Assembly: GCF_039555335.1 (NCBI RefSeq)
Contig: NC_092628.1
Coordinates: 71,577,706 to 71,641,705 of the forward strand
Source of the DNA: Amphiura filiformis
Lineage: Eukaryota; Echinodermata; Ophiuroidea; Amphilepidida; Amphiuridae
Direction: 5' to 3'
DNA: 64,000 nt
This document shows, in pieces, positions 35,501 to 42,830 of this stretch (position 1 is its first letter; the number at the start of each line of letters is the position of its first letter). A program made the translations under genes and the position numbers. Under the pieces are notes generated by a model. The model made no database searches and was not told the origin of the DNA. It saw only the letters and a list, made by a program, of their open reading frames with translations.

Positions 35501-38500
35501 GAAGTTGATCTGATTGTCAGGGAATAATTTGATAGATTTGTCAACATTAAAATAAACATAAACAGAGCTCTAACATATTTCCCTAAAAAATAACAAACAG
35601 CTTAACCCTAACCAAACCAGGTCTCACTAAAGCTCACTATTAAAGCCACTGCTCGTGCATGCATTCCATGTGATGTGATGACACAATCAGCCAAAGTCAT
35701 ATATACCCAGGGAATCGCTGGCCGGGCCAGGTCGGTGCTCATCTGTGTGGCATGCGAGGGATCCGAGGTTTGAATCCTGGGGGTACCATGACTTCTTTGT
35801 TCATCTTCTCTCCTTTTTCGTTTCTACTTTCCCTTCCGATAGCAAAAAAAACATGGGTTCGGTTAGGGTTAACACCATCATTGTGTTTTGGATATTCGAG
35901 TTGATGCATCATGCATTGTTTTTATCAATAAGAATTCAAAATATTATTATCAACCCATCTCATGACTCTGTTAGGTCTAATATTAAGTCCAGTCTTAAAT
36001 AAGATTGTGGTGCTGTTGTTGTCTTGGATTTGTTTTTTCACATTGCAGTAATTTAACAATTTTGTGAGCATCATGAGTAATAATGATCAGACATTAAAGA
36101 TTAGATTAAAATAAGTTCTGTATTGAGGGACAGATTGATGTAGTAGTTGATACACATGCCTACTAGTGACACTTGAGTGCATTGCAAAAAGTATGAGAGT
36201 TGGGCATGGTTGCTGATCCATTCCCATAGTGTAATGGATTCTGGGATTAGCCTCCTGCATTTTCCCACAAATCTTTTCCCTTTAAAGTAGCAATACCTGT
36301 GCAGTGACACAGTGAACAGGTGTCTGATAGGGTAAATTATTAACATTAACCTCATGAGAACTACCTACCTATTGGTCAAAAAGAAGTTTTCATTATCAAT
36401 TGGACCAATCAGCAACATTGTTAGAATAATTTCACCACACAAAAAAATTGGGGTGAATTATTTGCAAAGCTCCATTCTGATTGGTGATTAAAATGAAGAT
36501 ATCATGTAATTGACCAATCAGAGAGAATGTTAGATTGGCAGGTAGTGCTCAAGGGGTTAAGTTCCCTTACCTATGACAGTATCCTCATCAGGGGTATCCC
36601 CAGGCATTGGACACCAAGCTTCTGGGTAACGAATCAACAGCAAGTTCTCTGGCACTTTCCATTGATTGGTAGAAGGCAAATTCACATATAAATCATTGAG
36701 AGAATAGATGCAAGGTGGCAGCACATTCTTGACACGTAGAATCCACATGCGCCCTCTACGATCTGTTAGATGGGTGTAACGTTGAGGTGGCATGTTCTTT
36801 TTAATTCGGACTTTGTACTGGAGAAATGAAACATACGAAAGTGAAAGATTATAACATATAAGTCTAGTAAAAACATATTACCGTATTGGTCCGAGTATAG
36901 TCCCACCCGTTTTTTATGTGAAAATTTTTCACAATTGGGGGTGGGATTATACTCAATTTCAAAAAAAAAAAAAAAAAAAAAATTGAATTTGAATGCATTT
37001 TGAAATCATTAATAGAGTATGACATGAAAACAAAGTATCAATTTTCATATTAAAAATACAAAATATCTTGAAATTTTTTTTTTTTTTTTTTAGGTCAACC
37101 ATGAATGATCCTAGCATCTAGGTCTAGGTCCAGGGACACTCCAAAACCGGAAAAAAAATTAACTTAAAAGAGTGCTGTCTTCGCCATGTTTATGTGTCAC
37201 TCATGGAGAGCAAATAGTAGACCTGAAACTGACTTTCTATGAAAAACGCTAAAAATGCCCAAATGGCTCAAATTGGGCTGAAAATAAAATAAAACTAACT
37301 TTGATTCAAAGAGAGTGATTATTTGCATTTTGCTTGTAACATGTGCCAAAAAGGGCCGAGTGTGCAAACCTTTGTAGCATTCAGATGCAAATTATTGATT
37401 TCCGACTATTGCTGACAAACGTCGGAGGTACACTGCATTTATTTGCCCTTCACGAGCGACCAAAAATATAGCGGATTTACCAGCATTACATATGGGGAAA
37501 TTTTTGTTTGGGTATGATGTTGTTTTATTATGTTGTCAAACCATATTAGGTGTATTTATGTTGTTTTTTAGCAACAAAATATATGTCTTCCTCTGTCTCA
37601 TTTAATATTTGTACATAACTCTTTCAAAATCAAGAAAAAATTAATCTTTCAAAATCTGAAATTTGTGGTTTTCATTTGTTTTTTGAATCAGCTATAAACT
37701 TAGCTATTGGGTTGCTTTCAAAAGATTGCATTAAACAACAAGGTGGAGTGAGCATATCTAGGCCTATCATTCTGAAGATCAACTTTTCCCATTGATATGT
37801 CAGCAGAGCATGCCAAAGACAACTATTATAATTGATTACCTGTCTGGTTCCATCCTGAGGGAGGTTCTGGTCCACAATCTTCCAGGTCAATTGGCTAGCA
37901 GCACCAGATTTGACATCACAATCCTTCAGCTCTTGCCTAAAGTGCTCTGGTGATGTGCACACCTTGTACAACTCTATCAGCCTATCCCAATTATAACCCC
38001 ATTGAAGCAAGCTTCGCACAGCAAACTTTCGCTGCACTTCTGGTACATTTGGTGGGAAGTTATCCTCCAAACTCTTCTTATCTTCTCTATATTCTTTGAC
38101 TTCCATATAATATTCGATCCATTCTTTAGCCGAGTACACAGGAAAGTCTTTGAGAAGCCAGTACATAGGTGTCTGTGTGTATAACTTAGCTGCAAGGAAT
38201 GTCTTTCCTAAGCAGATATACACATCACCTATGTCAAACTGTCCTGGCAGCCAGTCATTTAAGAGTGAACCTAGTGCCATAGAGCGAGATTCTATCAACC
38301 AAGGATGCGCATATTCTTTATACTGTTGGAGCAATGGAACTGGATCGCAGAAACGGATGTCTAACTCAGACATTGCTGCTAAATCAATGCCATGCTTCTC
38401 TAAGGCACTGATCAGGAAATGAAAGTCATACAGATCCCCATGATGAGCTACAAATACTGTAAAGAGGAAAGATGAAGTGAAAAAAGTGAATTATCCATAG

Positions 38501-40942
38501 GTGAAAACATTCCTTTATAGATACTGCATATATTGAATGCAAAGATATTATATTATCACTTCAAAATTGCACCATACATAATACTATGACAAATCTGCCA
38601 CCTTGGTTTGTTAATGTGGAGAGCAGACAATGTTCCGTTTACAAATTAAGTATACTTCTAACTGCCCAGTGCATATTATTTTGCTCATGATCTTATGCAC
38701 ATGTTTGACTTTGTGTGCGCAATCTTGATGGTTAACACTTAAAAGCAATCTTGCAAAAGATTATACCCATAATACATTTTGTTACCTGGATATATTTGTG
38801 TTCCTATCACATTGGTAGCATGATCTAAGATCCTCTCCAGCCATTGCATCAATTGCTTCCAAACCACTGGGAAAGGATGGCCGATGGTATCATCTGGGTG
38901 ACTACTGGTCTTCTTTTGGCCTAAAAAGAACAAAAACTTAATTAATCAGTAAAACCAAGACATTTCTTGTACTGAACAATGCTGTTTGGTTGGAAGTGTG
39001 GTCATTGAATTAGCTATGCCCTCAAAATGATCTATTGCCCGGTCATGGAATCGAACTATTGACTGGTAATGTGTGTCCCGATCAAACTGCGCAATTGCAA
39101 CATCCACATACATCCATTCGGTATATAAAACAAATATTTCGGTATATAAAACAAATATTTGTTCGGGACATGGTTAAAATTATAGACCCGCGGTGATATC
39201 AAAACCATGCTGTGACCCTCGGCTGCACCTCGGTCATAGCATGGTTTTGAGATCACCTTGGGCCTATAATTTTAACCATGCCCCTCATAGCAGTCAATAT
39301 TTGCATATTATAAAACAAGGAATGCGAGGTCAAGAAGGGTATCACATGATTAAAAATAACAAATAATCATGTGATACCCTTTTCATCACACTTTTGTTGT
39401 TTTATAGTACCGCGGTATGTGATATCGATGAGATACCGAAAGGTGCCAAATATAGGAATTGTCAATATGCACTCATCAAGCGACTTTTTATCTTTCAAAA
39501 ACAAGAATGCTATATATCGAGGGTTCAGAACCAGAAAGCCGTAACTCACTATGACCAGCTCTCACAACGTTGGCTCCTTGCTTTGGTCTTCAAAAATCAA
39601 TATTCCCTTTACAATGGCTTTTGTTTTCTATTGAATTTTGTCATGATTTATTTATTAATTGACTGTATCAAAAAGTGCCCTGATGATTTTATGTTCATTT
39701 TGTGGGAGCAGGTGATTGTAGGCTTTCTGGCTCTCAACCCTTGATTTATCATTTCTCTTTGTTGCTAGAGAAGCAGTCGAGATATATTATTTGGAACCTT
39801 GGGCATATCTATTAATGCTTCAATGTCATTGGCTTCTTTGATAGCTCAGTTGGTAAGAGCATTGGTCTAGATACCCAGTGGTACCAGGTTCAAGTCCTCG
39901 TCAAAGATGAATTTTTCTTCCTTGGCCTACTCAATGGAAAGAATAAATTACGTGCAAATGTCAAAGTTGTTCACTGACATGATCCCATGATTAATGCATG
40001 TAAAGAGAGAAATGTGTGTTTTTTTACACTAATAAGGTACGAAAGTAAATAAAAGTTGGTCTCCAATAGAACTAATTAAAGGAAGATGTGCATAGTGTTG
40101 TCCCAGTATGAAGCAGATAGAGAATATTGACCCTAGTTGGTATCCCTAAGACTGTATGGTCCGTATGCACAAAGAGTTAGACCAGGTCTAAAGTTAGACC
40201 TGGTCTAAGTGGAATTTTATCCCAGGAGAAAGGACATTTTCCTTTACATTTGCTTCAGTCATTTTGTATTATTTTTGACCTTTGCATTTAAATCTATAGA
40301 ATTTGCTAGCTACTTATGGAATGAAATAATAGTAAAGGACCATTCCTGATGGAAATAAATTCCACTTAGACCAGGTCTAACTTTAAACCCGGTCTAACTC
40401 TTTTGTGCATACGGACCTATAAGTCTAAACTTAATTCTTTGTAAGTTGCCATAACTATTACTGTATTTCATACCTTTCTTAGTCCTGTCCCGTCGTTTCC
40501 CACGCTTGCCTCCAGAGTTATCGACTTTACTATGAAACACAGGTGCATTCTCACAATATGGCCAGCACTGTATTGCTATCTCTACAATCTTATCCCTGTG
40601 AATGCTACTCCCTGTTGTCTTACAGTTAAAAAACAAAAAGAACGCAACAGGCTCGGTCTGTGTCGTAGGGCTATTTGCAATCTGAGAACCATCTCCCTGG
40701 TAATATGCAGATTGTCCTATAGAAGAGCTAGTTTGGGTTGGTGGTTGAGCGTTACCGCCTGAGTAGTAAGTGTTATGTCCTGCCTGCATCTGCGGTGGGC
40801 TATTTGCGACTGGTTGGTGAGTGATGCTATTATCATGGCTACCATAATACACAGGTTGCCTACCGTTATACTCAGGACTCCCAGCTGAGGTAGATAAGGC
40901 GTATGTAATAGACGGCTGAACATTTTCTTGCCATGACGCCAT
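16439..40942 (-). CDS. exonuclease-fold protein with WG and acidic-tryptophan tail (nine coding exons)
   Basis: The coding exons, 5' to 3', are 40942..40474, 38920..38786, 38456..37840, 36817..36571, 35509..35261, 34985..34820, 33708..33538, 18036..17981 and 17553..16439. They total 3225 bp and about 1074 residues. Every junction has GT-AG ends and the phases agree across all eight introns, which is the main support. Residues 1..98 are polar and low-complexity. About 99..290 resemble a DEDDh (TREX/DnaQ-like) exonuclease fold. About 290..480 is an ordered-looking region I do not recognise. The remainder is charged, with acidic-tryptophan motifs (W512, W680, W874, W1062), three WG(Q/K)GK repeats (W788, W803, W836) and a basic patch near 720..740. 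Catalytic residues are largely missing, so an RNA- or protein-binding adaptor role is inferred. The start is the first in-frame Met; an AG acceptor one base upstream implies a further 5' untranslated exon. Exuperantia-type inactive exonucleases are an architectural parallel, not a demonstrated homologue. Confidence 0.85.
17981..18036 (-). CDS. coding exon 8 (56 bp micro-exon)
   Basis: This exon encodes a short linker, VAPADPVPNEDGSTTQAK. The acceptor is ATTACAG and the donor GTAGGT. Its entry phase fits exon 7 (AG plus T gives Ser) and its exit phase fits exon 9 (G plus AT gives Asp). This is what ties exon 9 to the upstream exons across a 15.5 kb intron. Confidence 0.8.
18188..18712 (+). mobile_element. 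3' fragment of an RTE-type LINE
   Basis: The plus strand encodes the familiar C-terminal part of RTE-like reverse transcriptases: LLYASECWTLTERDEYRLDA, then RCQRKILRIKW, a RRLQWFGHLLRMD block, and after a frame break GKRRPGRPRTTWKSV and AEVA..DRAIWNF. The reverse-transcriptase core itself is missing, so the copy is 5'-truncated, as LINE insertions usually are. It ends with the short direct tail GATAGGTAGGTA. It lies in intron 7 of the minus-strand gene and is a pseudogene. Confidence 0.8.
19131..19790. repeat. left arm of a large inverted duplication
   Basis: This roughly 0.65 kb matches about 21495..22120 in reverse at high identity. The outer end is AATTTGCAAAAGCATAAAAA. The phrase TCATGTGCCCAAGAATAAGG and its complement occur in both arms. 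The inner end enters the Harbinger-like MITE. The left arm has about 60 extra bases near 19265..19330. It is non-coding in both arms. Confidence 0.8.
19791..21160. other. unannotated spacer between inverted arms
   Basis: No gene is recognised. A 124-codon open frame at 19817..20191 has no protein-like features. A word near 20264 (TTAGGGAGTACTCATTC) resembles the end of the TTA-flanked element at 46716 but lacks a partner. Confidence 0.35.
21164..21588. mobile_element. PIF/Harbinger-like MITE, copy 1
   Basis: The element is 425 bp between TTA duplications (21161..21163 and 21589..21591). The inverted termini are GGGGCTGTGCAATA and TATTGCACAGCCCC, extended by GGGTAAAATT and AATTTTAC. Inner repeats of GGGGGGCAAGCGATTTTTGG are typical of the family in this window. 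A 3 bp TWA target duplication is the PIF/Harbinger hallmark. Copy 2 is 27650..28064. Confidence 0.75.
21495..22120. repeat. right arm of a large inverted duplication
   Basis: This is the reverse partner of 19131..19790. It starts inside the 3' part of the Harbinger-like MITE and ends at CTTTTGCAAATT. Because the MITE end is present in both arms, the duplicated unit included the MITE. Confidence 0.8.
22126..23074. other. non-coding intronic stretch with repeat debris
   Basis: No gene is recognised. A local hairpin lies at 22364..22393 (GAGACCCTGGAAAACTTTCCAGGGTC core). About 22880..23000 resembles an arm of the long-TIR element at 15899..16408. Confidence 0.4.
23079..23446. mobile_element. 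TTAA-flanked MITE, copy 2
   Basis: The element is 368 bp flanked by TTAA at 23075..23078 and 23447..23450. The termini are GGGAATACAAGGTATTGTTG and, in reverse, CAACAATCGTATACCC. It is highly similar throughout to 8025..8401, but without the tandem duplication seen there. Confidence 0.78.
23905..25598. mobile_element. 1.7 kb foldback-type element with long inverted arms
   Basis: The outermost 27 bp (23905..23931, beginning CAGTCTCAACGCAGGACTAC) is perfectly complementary to 25572..25598. Interrupted pairing continues inward to about 24340 and 25165 (for example TTTTGTCAGAATTTCCGTTT and its complement). The interior of about 0.8 kb has no recognisable gene. No clear target duplication is visible. 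Confidence 0.75.
25599..26624 (+). other. presumptive upstream region or intron of the C1q gene
   Basis: No repeat is recognised. The last bases (CCCCCTGCTACAG, ending 26624) form a good 3' splice site, so at least part of this stretch is probably an intron separating an unseen 5' untranslated exon from the coding exon. Confidence 0.45.
26638..27462 (+). CDS. secreted collagen-like C1q-domain protein
   Basis: The protein has 274 residues. Residues 1..19 or so form a signal peptide (MSHLIFLLIGILTIQSISSQ). A short Cys-rich linker (CNSCC, 32..36) may join chains. Residues 38..138 are Gly-X-Y collagen with about 32 triplets and one interruption near 113..117. Residues about 142..274 form a C1q head (AFTAFKRSS near its start, GVYWFTFTI in the middle, FSGFLLYED at the end). 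Members of this family form trimers outside the cell and act in innate recognition or matrix binding; the ligand cannot be told. The start was chosen over an upstream in-frame Met at 26584 because that one lies before a strong splice acceptor (ending 26624), and the signal peptide follows the later Met. The coding region is intronless, as is common in invertebrate C1q genes. It lies antisense inside intron 7 of the exonuclease-like gene. A possible AATAAA is at 28964..28969; if it is used, a MITE lies in the 3' untranslated region. Confidence 0.9.
   Translation: MSHLIFLLIGILTIQSISSQTMPVDGSQPQPCNSCCQGPSGTSGHNGHNGLPGRDGLKGEKGDIGGPGLEGERGLPGPQGLSGEKGDGGLQGVQGSRGHPGKVGPQGLKGRAGVGQSGPAGGKGEKGDLGTKGESGERNGRSAFTAFKRSSQSGNDGDVLTFQVTETNIGSNFDINTNRFTCQIPGVYWFTFTICRNHDSHNPFVDLVKDGTKITRAYFYENVSGSMLAQSTNGAVLQLAAGNQVWLQFGSNRLQVFSDSSKYTTFSGFLLYED
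27650..28064. mobile_element. PIF/Harbinger-like MITE, copy 2
   Basis: The element is 415 bp flanked by TTA (27647..27649 and 28065..28067). The termini are GGGGCTGTGCAATAATTATG and its near complement. The terminal repeats reach about 45 bp through the GAGCCCTGGGGGG and CCCCCTGGGGGGCTC blocks. It lies 185 bp downstream of the C1q stop codon. Confidence 0.75.
28068..29285. other. non-coding stretch with repeat debris
   Basis: About 28110..28250 resembles one arm of the element at 15899..16408. An imperfect hairpin lies near 29090..29140 (ATATAAAGAATAAAAT against TTATTCTTTATATA). No gene is recognised. Confidence 0.4.
29286..30287. mobile_element. 1 kb element with about 220 bp inverted arms
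   Basis: The arms 29286..29513 and about 30068..30287 pair closely. Shared words include GATATCATTTGGTC, TTATGGGCGCTTGAGTGGCT and their complements. Another inverted-repeat element (29698..30014) sits in the middle. The arms look coding-like but contain no sustained open frame. Confidence 0.75.
29698..30014. mobile_element. nested MITE with TA target site
   Basis: Perfect 17 bp inverted termini, CCGTATTTCGTCAAATA (29698..29714) and its complement (29998..30014), are flanked by TA on each side. A C-run and AATAAACGC(C/T)CCCC words lie just inside each end. It is non-coding and lies between the arms of the 29286..30287 element. Confidence 0.75.
30288..31072 (+). mobile_element. 785 bp repeat family, copy A
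   Basis: The copy runs from TAGACTATGCCATAGTC to GGAGAAGTCTA. Copy B (61823..62607) has exactly the same length, and copy C is the split one at 42074..46710. Subterminal words GTAGTCCACTTGGGAAGC and GGGCAAGTGGACTACGG form an inner inverted pair. There is no long open frame. The 5' and 3' ends only share AGTCTA, so the class is uncertain. Confidence 0.75.
31568..31650. repeat. solitary end of the 10008 MITE family
   Basis: It shares ATTAATTACCATAGCGATAG and GAATGTATTGCCTTGCACTA with the left end of 10008..10337. The matching right end is absent. Confidence 0.6.
31808..31863. repeat. 56 bp perfect palindrome
   Basis: The sequence is its own reverse complement over all 56 bases with no spacer (left half ATATTGTGATTATACAGGGT followed by ACATCACA). 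Such a structure can extrude a cruciform. Confidence 0.9.
31864..33537. other. non-coding intronic stretch
   Basis: No gene or bounded element is recognised. A 15 bp poly-A run lies near 32950. The open frames of up to 123 codons here have no recognisable motif. Confidence 0.4.
33538..33708 (-). CDS. coding exon 7: charged region with acidic-tryptophan motif
   Basis: This exon encodes residues 628..684, a basic stretch (RKGQRNKRQNDKGKGER) followed by RSQSWTPETGDPEKKK and the motif CSESWDDEA. The acceptor AATTATAG and donor GTATGT agree with phase 2 on both sides. A competing open frame without stops exists, but only this one preserves phase and continues the SWD motif series. Confidence 0.85.
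34820..34985 (-). CDS. coding exon 6
   Basis: This exon encodes residues 573..627 (EDKTKVIKSLWESVKEDTKQ, then GFGQTIKFCRPGG and a Lys/Asp-rich end). The acceptor is TTTACAG and the donor GTAAGG. It shows no recognised domain; the first third could form a helix. Confidence 0.87.
35261..35509 (-). CDS. coding exon 5: first acidic-tryptophan motif
   Basis: This exon encodes residues 490..572. It includes SENSCDSWDEEEDEDA (W512) and NPFADNKKHRDLQSELRKG. I chose the acceptor CTGACAATCAG ending at 35510 rather than one 30 bases further in, because only the first keeps the reading frame. Confidence 0.87.
35718..35790 (+). repeat. possible Pol III SINE head
   Basis: GAGGTTTGAATCCTGGG at about 35766..35782 resembles a B-box, preceded by a GGCCGGGCCAGGTCGG stretch that could be a degenerate A-box. 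No tRNA cloverleaf closes. The position is in intron 4 of the minus-strand gene. Confidence 0.3.
36571..36817 (-). CDS. coding exon 4: ordered domain of unknown family
   Basis: This exon encodes residues 408..489 (YKVRIKKNMPPQRYTHLTDR, then MWILRVKNVLPPCIYSLNDL and ending WCPMPGDTPDEDTVIG). It is rich in Trp, Tyr and Pro with alternating hydrophobics, so probably a beta-rich folded segment. The acceptor is TTCTCCAG and the donor GTAAGG. Confidence 0.88.
36886..37091. repeat. TIR-like hairpin and homopolymer runs
   Basis: GAGTATAGTCCCACCC (36893) pairs with GGGTGGGATTATACTC (ending 36954) with one mismatch. It is preceded by CCGTATTGGTC, which recalls the termini of 29698..30014. An A-run (about 36961..36981) and a T-run (about 37074..37091) follow. 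No right end is found. Confidence 0.4.
37840..38456 (-). CDS. coding exon 3: exonuclease motifs II and III and following region
   Basis: This exon encodes residues 202..407. It opens with VFVAHHGDLYDFHFL, matching the motif II form VAHNG..FD..FL of DEDDh exonucleases with the Asp kept (D212). MALGSLLNDWLPGQFDIGDV matches the motif III region: the Asp is kept (D279), but the His five residues before it is Gln (Q274). The rest (PVYSAKEWIEYYMEVKEYRE, RSLLQWGYNWDRLIELYKV) is helical and unassigned. The acceptor is CTTTACAG and the donor GTAATC. Confidence 0.9.
38786..38920 (-). CDS. coding exon 2 of the exonuclease-like gene
   Basis: This exon encodes residues 157..201 (GQKKTSSHPDDTIGHPFPVV, then WKQLMQWLERILDHATNVIG). 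The helical WKQLMQWLERIL lies where DEDDh enzymes have the helix leading to motif II. The acceptor is CTTTTTAG and the donor GTAACA. Confidence 0.87.
39120..39381. repeat. nested hairpin cluster
   Basis: TTCGGTATATAAAACAAATA is repeated in tandem near 39118..39160. CATGGTTAAAATTATAG (39170) pairs with CTATAATTTTAACCATG (39281), with inner pairing around AAAACCATGCT. A second hairpin, AAGGGTATCACATGATTA with its complement, lies at about 39336..39381. It is probably a foldback element in intron 1. Confidence 0.55.
39836..39906 (+). repeat. tRNA-like pseudogene or SINE head
   Basis: The acceptor stem CTTTGAT/GTCAAAG pairs. The D-arm CTC..GAG is good, an A-box TAGCTCAGTTGG lies at 39842..39853, and a B-box-like GGTTCAAGTCC at 39887..39897. 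The anticodon loop is too long by two bases, or the stem ends in a mismatch, and the T-stem has a mismatch. A working tRNA is unlikely. Confidence 0.5.
40158..40417. mobile_element. 260 bp MITE with about 60 bp inverted ends
   Basis: Left GGTCCGTATGCACAAAGAGT and right end in complement pair for about 60 bp, including GACCAGGTCTAA. TAT stands on both sides (40155..40157 and 40418..40420), giving a 3 bp or TA-type duplication. It lies in intron 1 of the minus-strand gene, only 56 bp from the donor of exon 1. Confidence 0.75.
40474..40942 (-). CDS. coding exon 1: low-complexity N-terminus and exonuclease motif I
   Basis: This exon encodes residues 1..156. The first 98 are polar (repeated Tyr, Gln, Ser, Asn, Pro; VYYGSHDN, TYYSGGNAQ, AYYQGDGSQ) and look disordered. 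Then AFFLFFNCKTTGSSIHRDKI and VEIAIQ match motif I (F.D.ETTG....D.I.EIA), but the two acidic catalytic residues are replaced by N106 and K108. A Lys/Arg-rich segment (GGKRGKRRDRTKK) ends the exon. The donor is GTATGA. Confidence 0.88.
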
Positions 40943-41897
40943 ACTGTGAAAGAAAAAAATTAAAACAGCATTTTTTTAGAATCTACAATTTAGAGCTCAA
41001 AAATATAGTTCATCACTTGCTTTTTCTGATTCATGTTTCCTTTGGAATTTTACGGACCTACATGTATATAGCTCTAGAACTTTTTAATTGTATTCACATG
41101 TACATTGTAATTGTACAAGTGCACTGAAAAGGGGGTGCCTAGACCTGAGACGAATATACAGCTGTCCTTTGAACATTTTGTAGTAAAATATATCCACAGC
41201 AAACAGCAATCCCTGCTAATTAGTGTATTGCATTTCCAGTTAGTGTATTGGAAACAAAATCTGGGGTTTACCTGACAAAAATCAAATTTTCTTGTAATGG
41301 CAATATCATATGGAGTACTTGATCATGCACAAATTGTAAAAACATAGAATAGAAACTCTGTTGCAGGCTATGTGGTATCTCATATCGTGTGCATATGGTA
41401 TGCTTAGCCTGCCTGAGTCGCTCGGCCTATCTCGAACAAAATCGCCATGCGCAGCTTTTGAAAAACGAGAGGATTTGCCGTACTATCACGGCAATTTTTG
41501 ACACGAAGATATAGGGATGATGACGCTGTGCGGTGTTTAGGACTGGCAAGCGAGTCTAATCTAATCTAAGCATTAATATCTGTTTTGAGATGGTCTTTAC
41601 GATAAACGCTCTACTACTAGTTCTATATACTACTCAGTCAGAGCAGGGAAGTGAGATAGCTCAGACATGTCAGAGCAGAGCTAAACAGTTCTGCTCTGAC
41701 AGAGTTCCAATAATTGAGTTCCAACAGGTGCTGTGTATATGTTTATATATACACTTAGCCATCGGTACGAAGAAATCGTTGCTCCAAAAATGATTGCAAA
41801 CTATATTTGTAATCATTTTCACAACAAAATATGATATGAAAACACAGGTGAGCAATGTATGAATATATGGAGAGGTCAAACAGGTTGTTAATTAGAC

Positions 41898-42074
41898 AAT
41901 AATAACTGCGCACCATCTATTTTGAGGTCATTGTGTGAAATCGGAGGGTTTTGTTTTGGGCTGAGGTATTTTGGGAGCGGTAGCTCCCGAGGAAAAATAC
42001 CGAGGCCCAAAACAAAACCCGACAATTTCACACAATGACCTCAAAATACATGTAGATGGTGCAAAGTTATTATT
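41898..42074. repeat. 177 bp foldback element
   Basis: Two arms of about 85 bp pair nearly completely (AATAATAACT..GCACCATCT.TTTTGAGGTC, then TTTTGTTTTGGGC, against their complements), with a centre around AGCGGTAGCTCCCG. It stops exactly where the 785 bp repeat copy C begins. Confidence 0.7.
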
Positions 42075-42529
42075 AGACTTCTCCGTAGTCCACTTGCCAA
42101 TTGTGCACTACTCTGGCTATTACATTTAAGCTTAAAACTCTGATTTAATTAATGAGTGCACAATTGATAGATTTTCACAACTGATCTTTTCAGTCACCGT
42201 GACGCCTCTGTTTGTTAGCTTCCCAAGTGGACTACTGACTTTGGATTGAGAGTTAGGCCAATTTCTGGCCTAACTAAAATTGGTCATGATGTAATGCATC
42301 TTTAAAAATGAATCTGGCTTGTGATTGGTCGCCCAGATCTCGTTATTGTTTAAATCCTCCCGACGCGTACTGGTACCATTATAACTATACATGGTACACA
42401 ACTATCTAGGGAATGCGGCGCTTTTGTGCTGGTGGATGAACGTATGCATCTAACACGTATTGTACCACCATGCTTATCACATCCAGATTCTCATTCACGG
42501 TTTACCCCCGCGGCAGATTACCTTCGCAG

Positions 42530-42830
42530 CTACACCTGGTGTAGCCCTGAAGCCACACCTTAATAGAGCTACTCTGAAGCTACTCCGAAGTAGCTAAACC
42601 TTAGCAAACCCCATAGTGGATACACCATATCAGAGCTACTTCGCTGTTACTCCATCCATTGTCTGTCTAGAAGCCAACTCGGGTGCTACACTAGTGCCAA
42701 CTTCTGGATACGCCATATCGGAGCTACTCCAAAGGTACTCTTAAGAAGCTACTCTGAAGTACATCTGATAGCTGTCAGCCACGAGCTAACCCTGGAGCAA
42801 CACCGAAGTCGGCTCCGGTGTACAACCGTA
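42530..42830. repeat. interspersed AGCTACTC-type short repeats, left
   Basis: Words such as GAGCTACTC, AGCTACTCCGAAGTAGC, GAGCTACTTCG and GATACACCATATC recur irregularly on both strands. The opposite end (46150..46315) has matching GGAGTAGCTCC, GGTACTCCGC and GAGTAGCCC words. They look like subterminal binding-site arrays of the inserted element. Confidence 0.5.

Noticed and set aside
39394..39744. 116-codon plus-strand open frame
   Set aside because: It starts in a hairpin repeat and shows no family resemblance or splice support.
39836..39906. Functional tRNA gene
   Set aside because: The anticodon loop length and a T-stem mismatch break the cloverleaf; the segment is kept only as a tRNA-like repeat.
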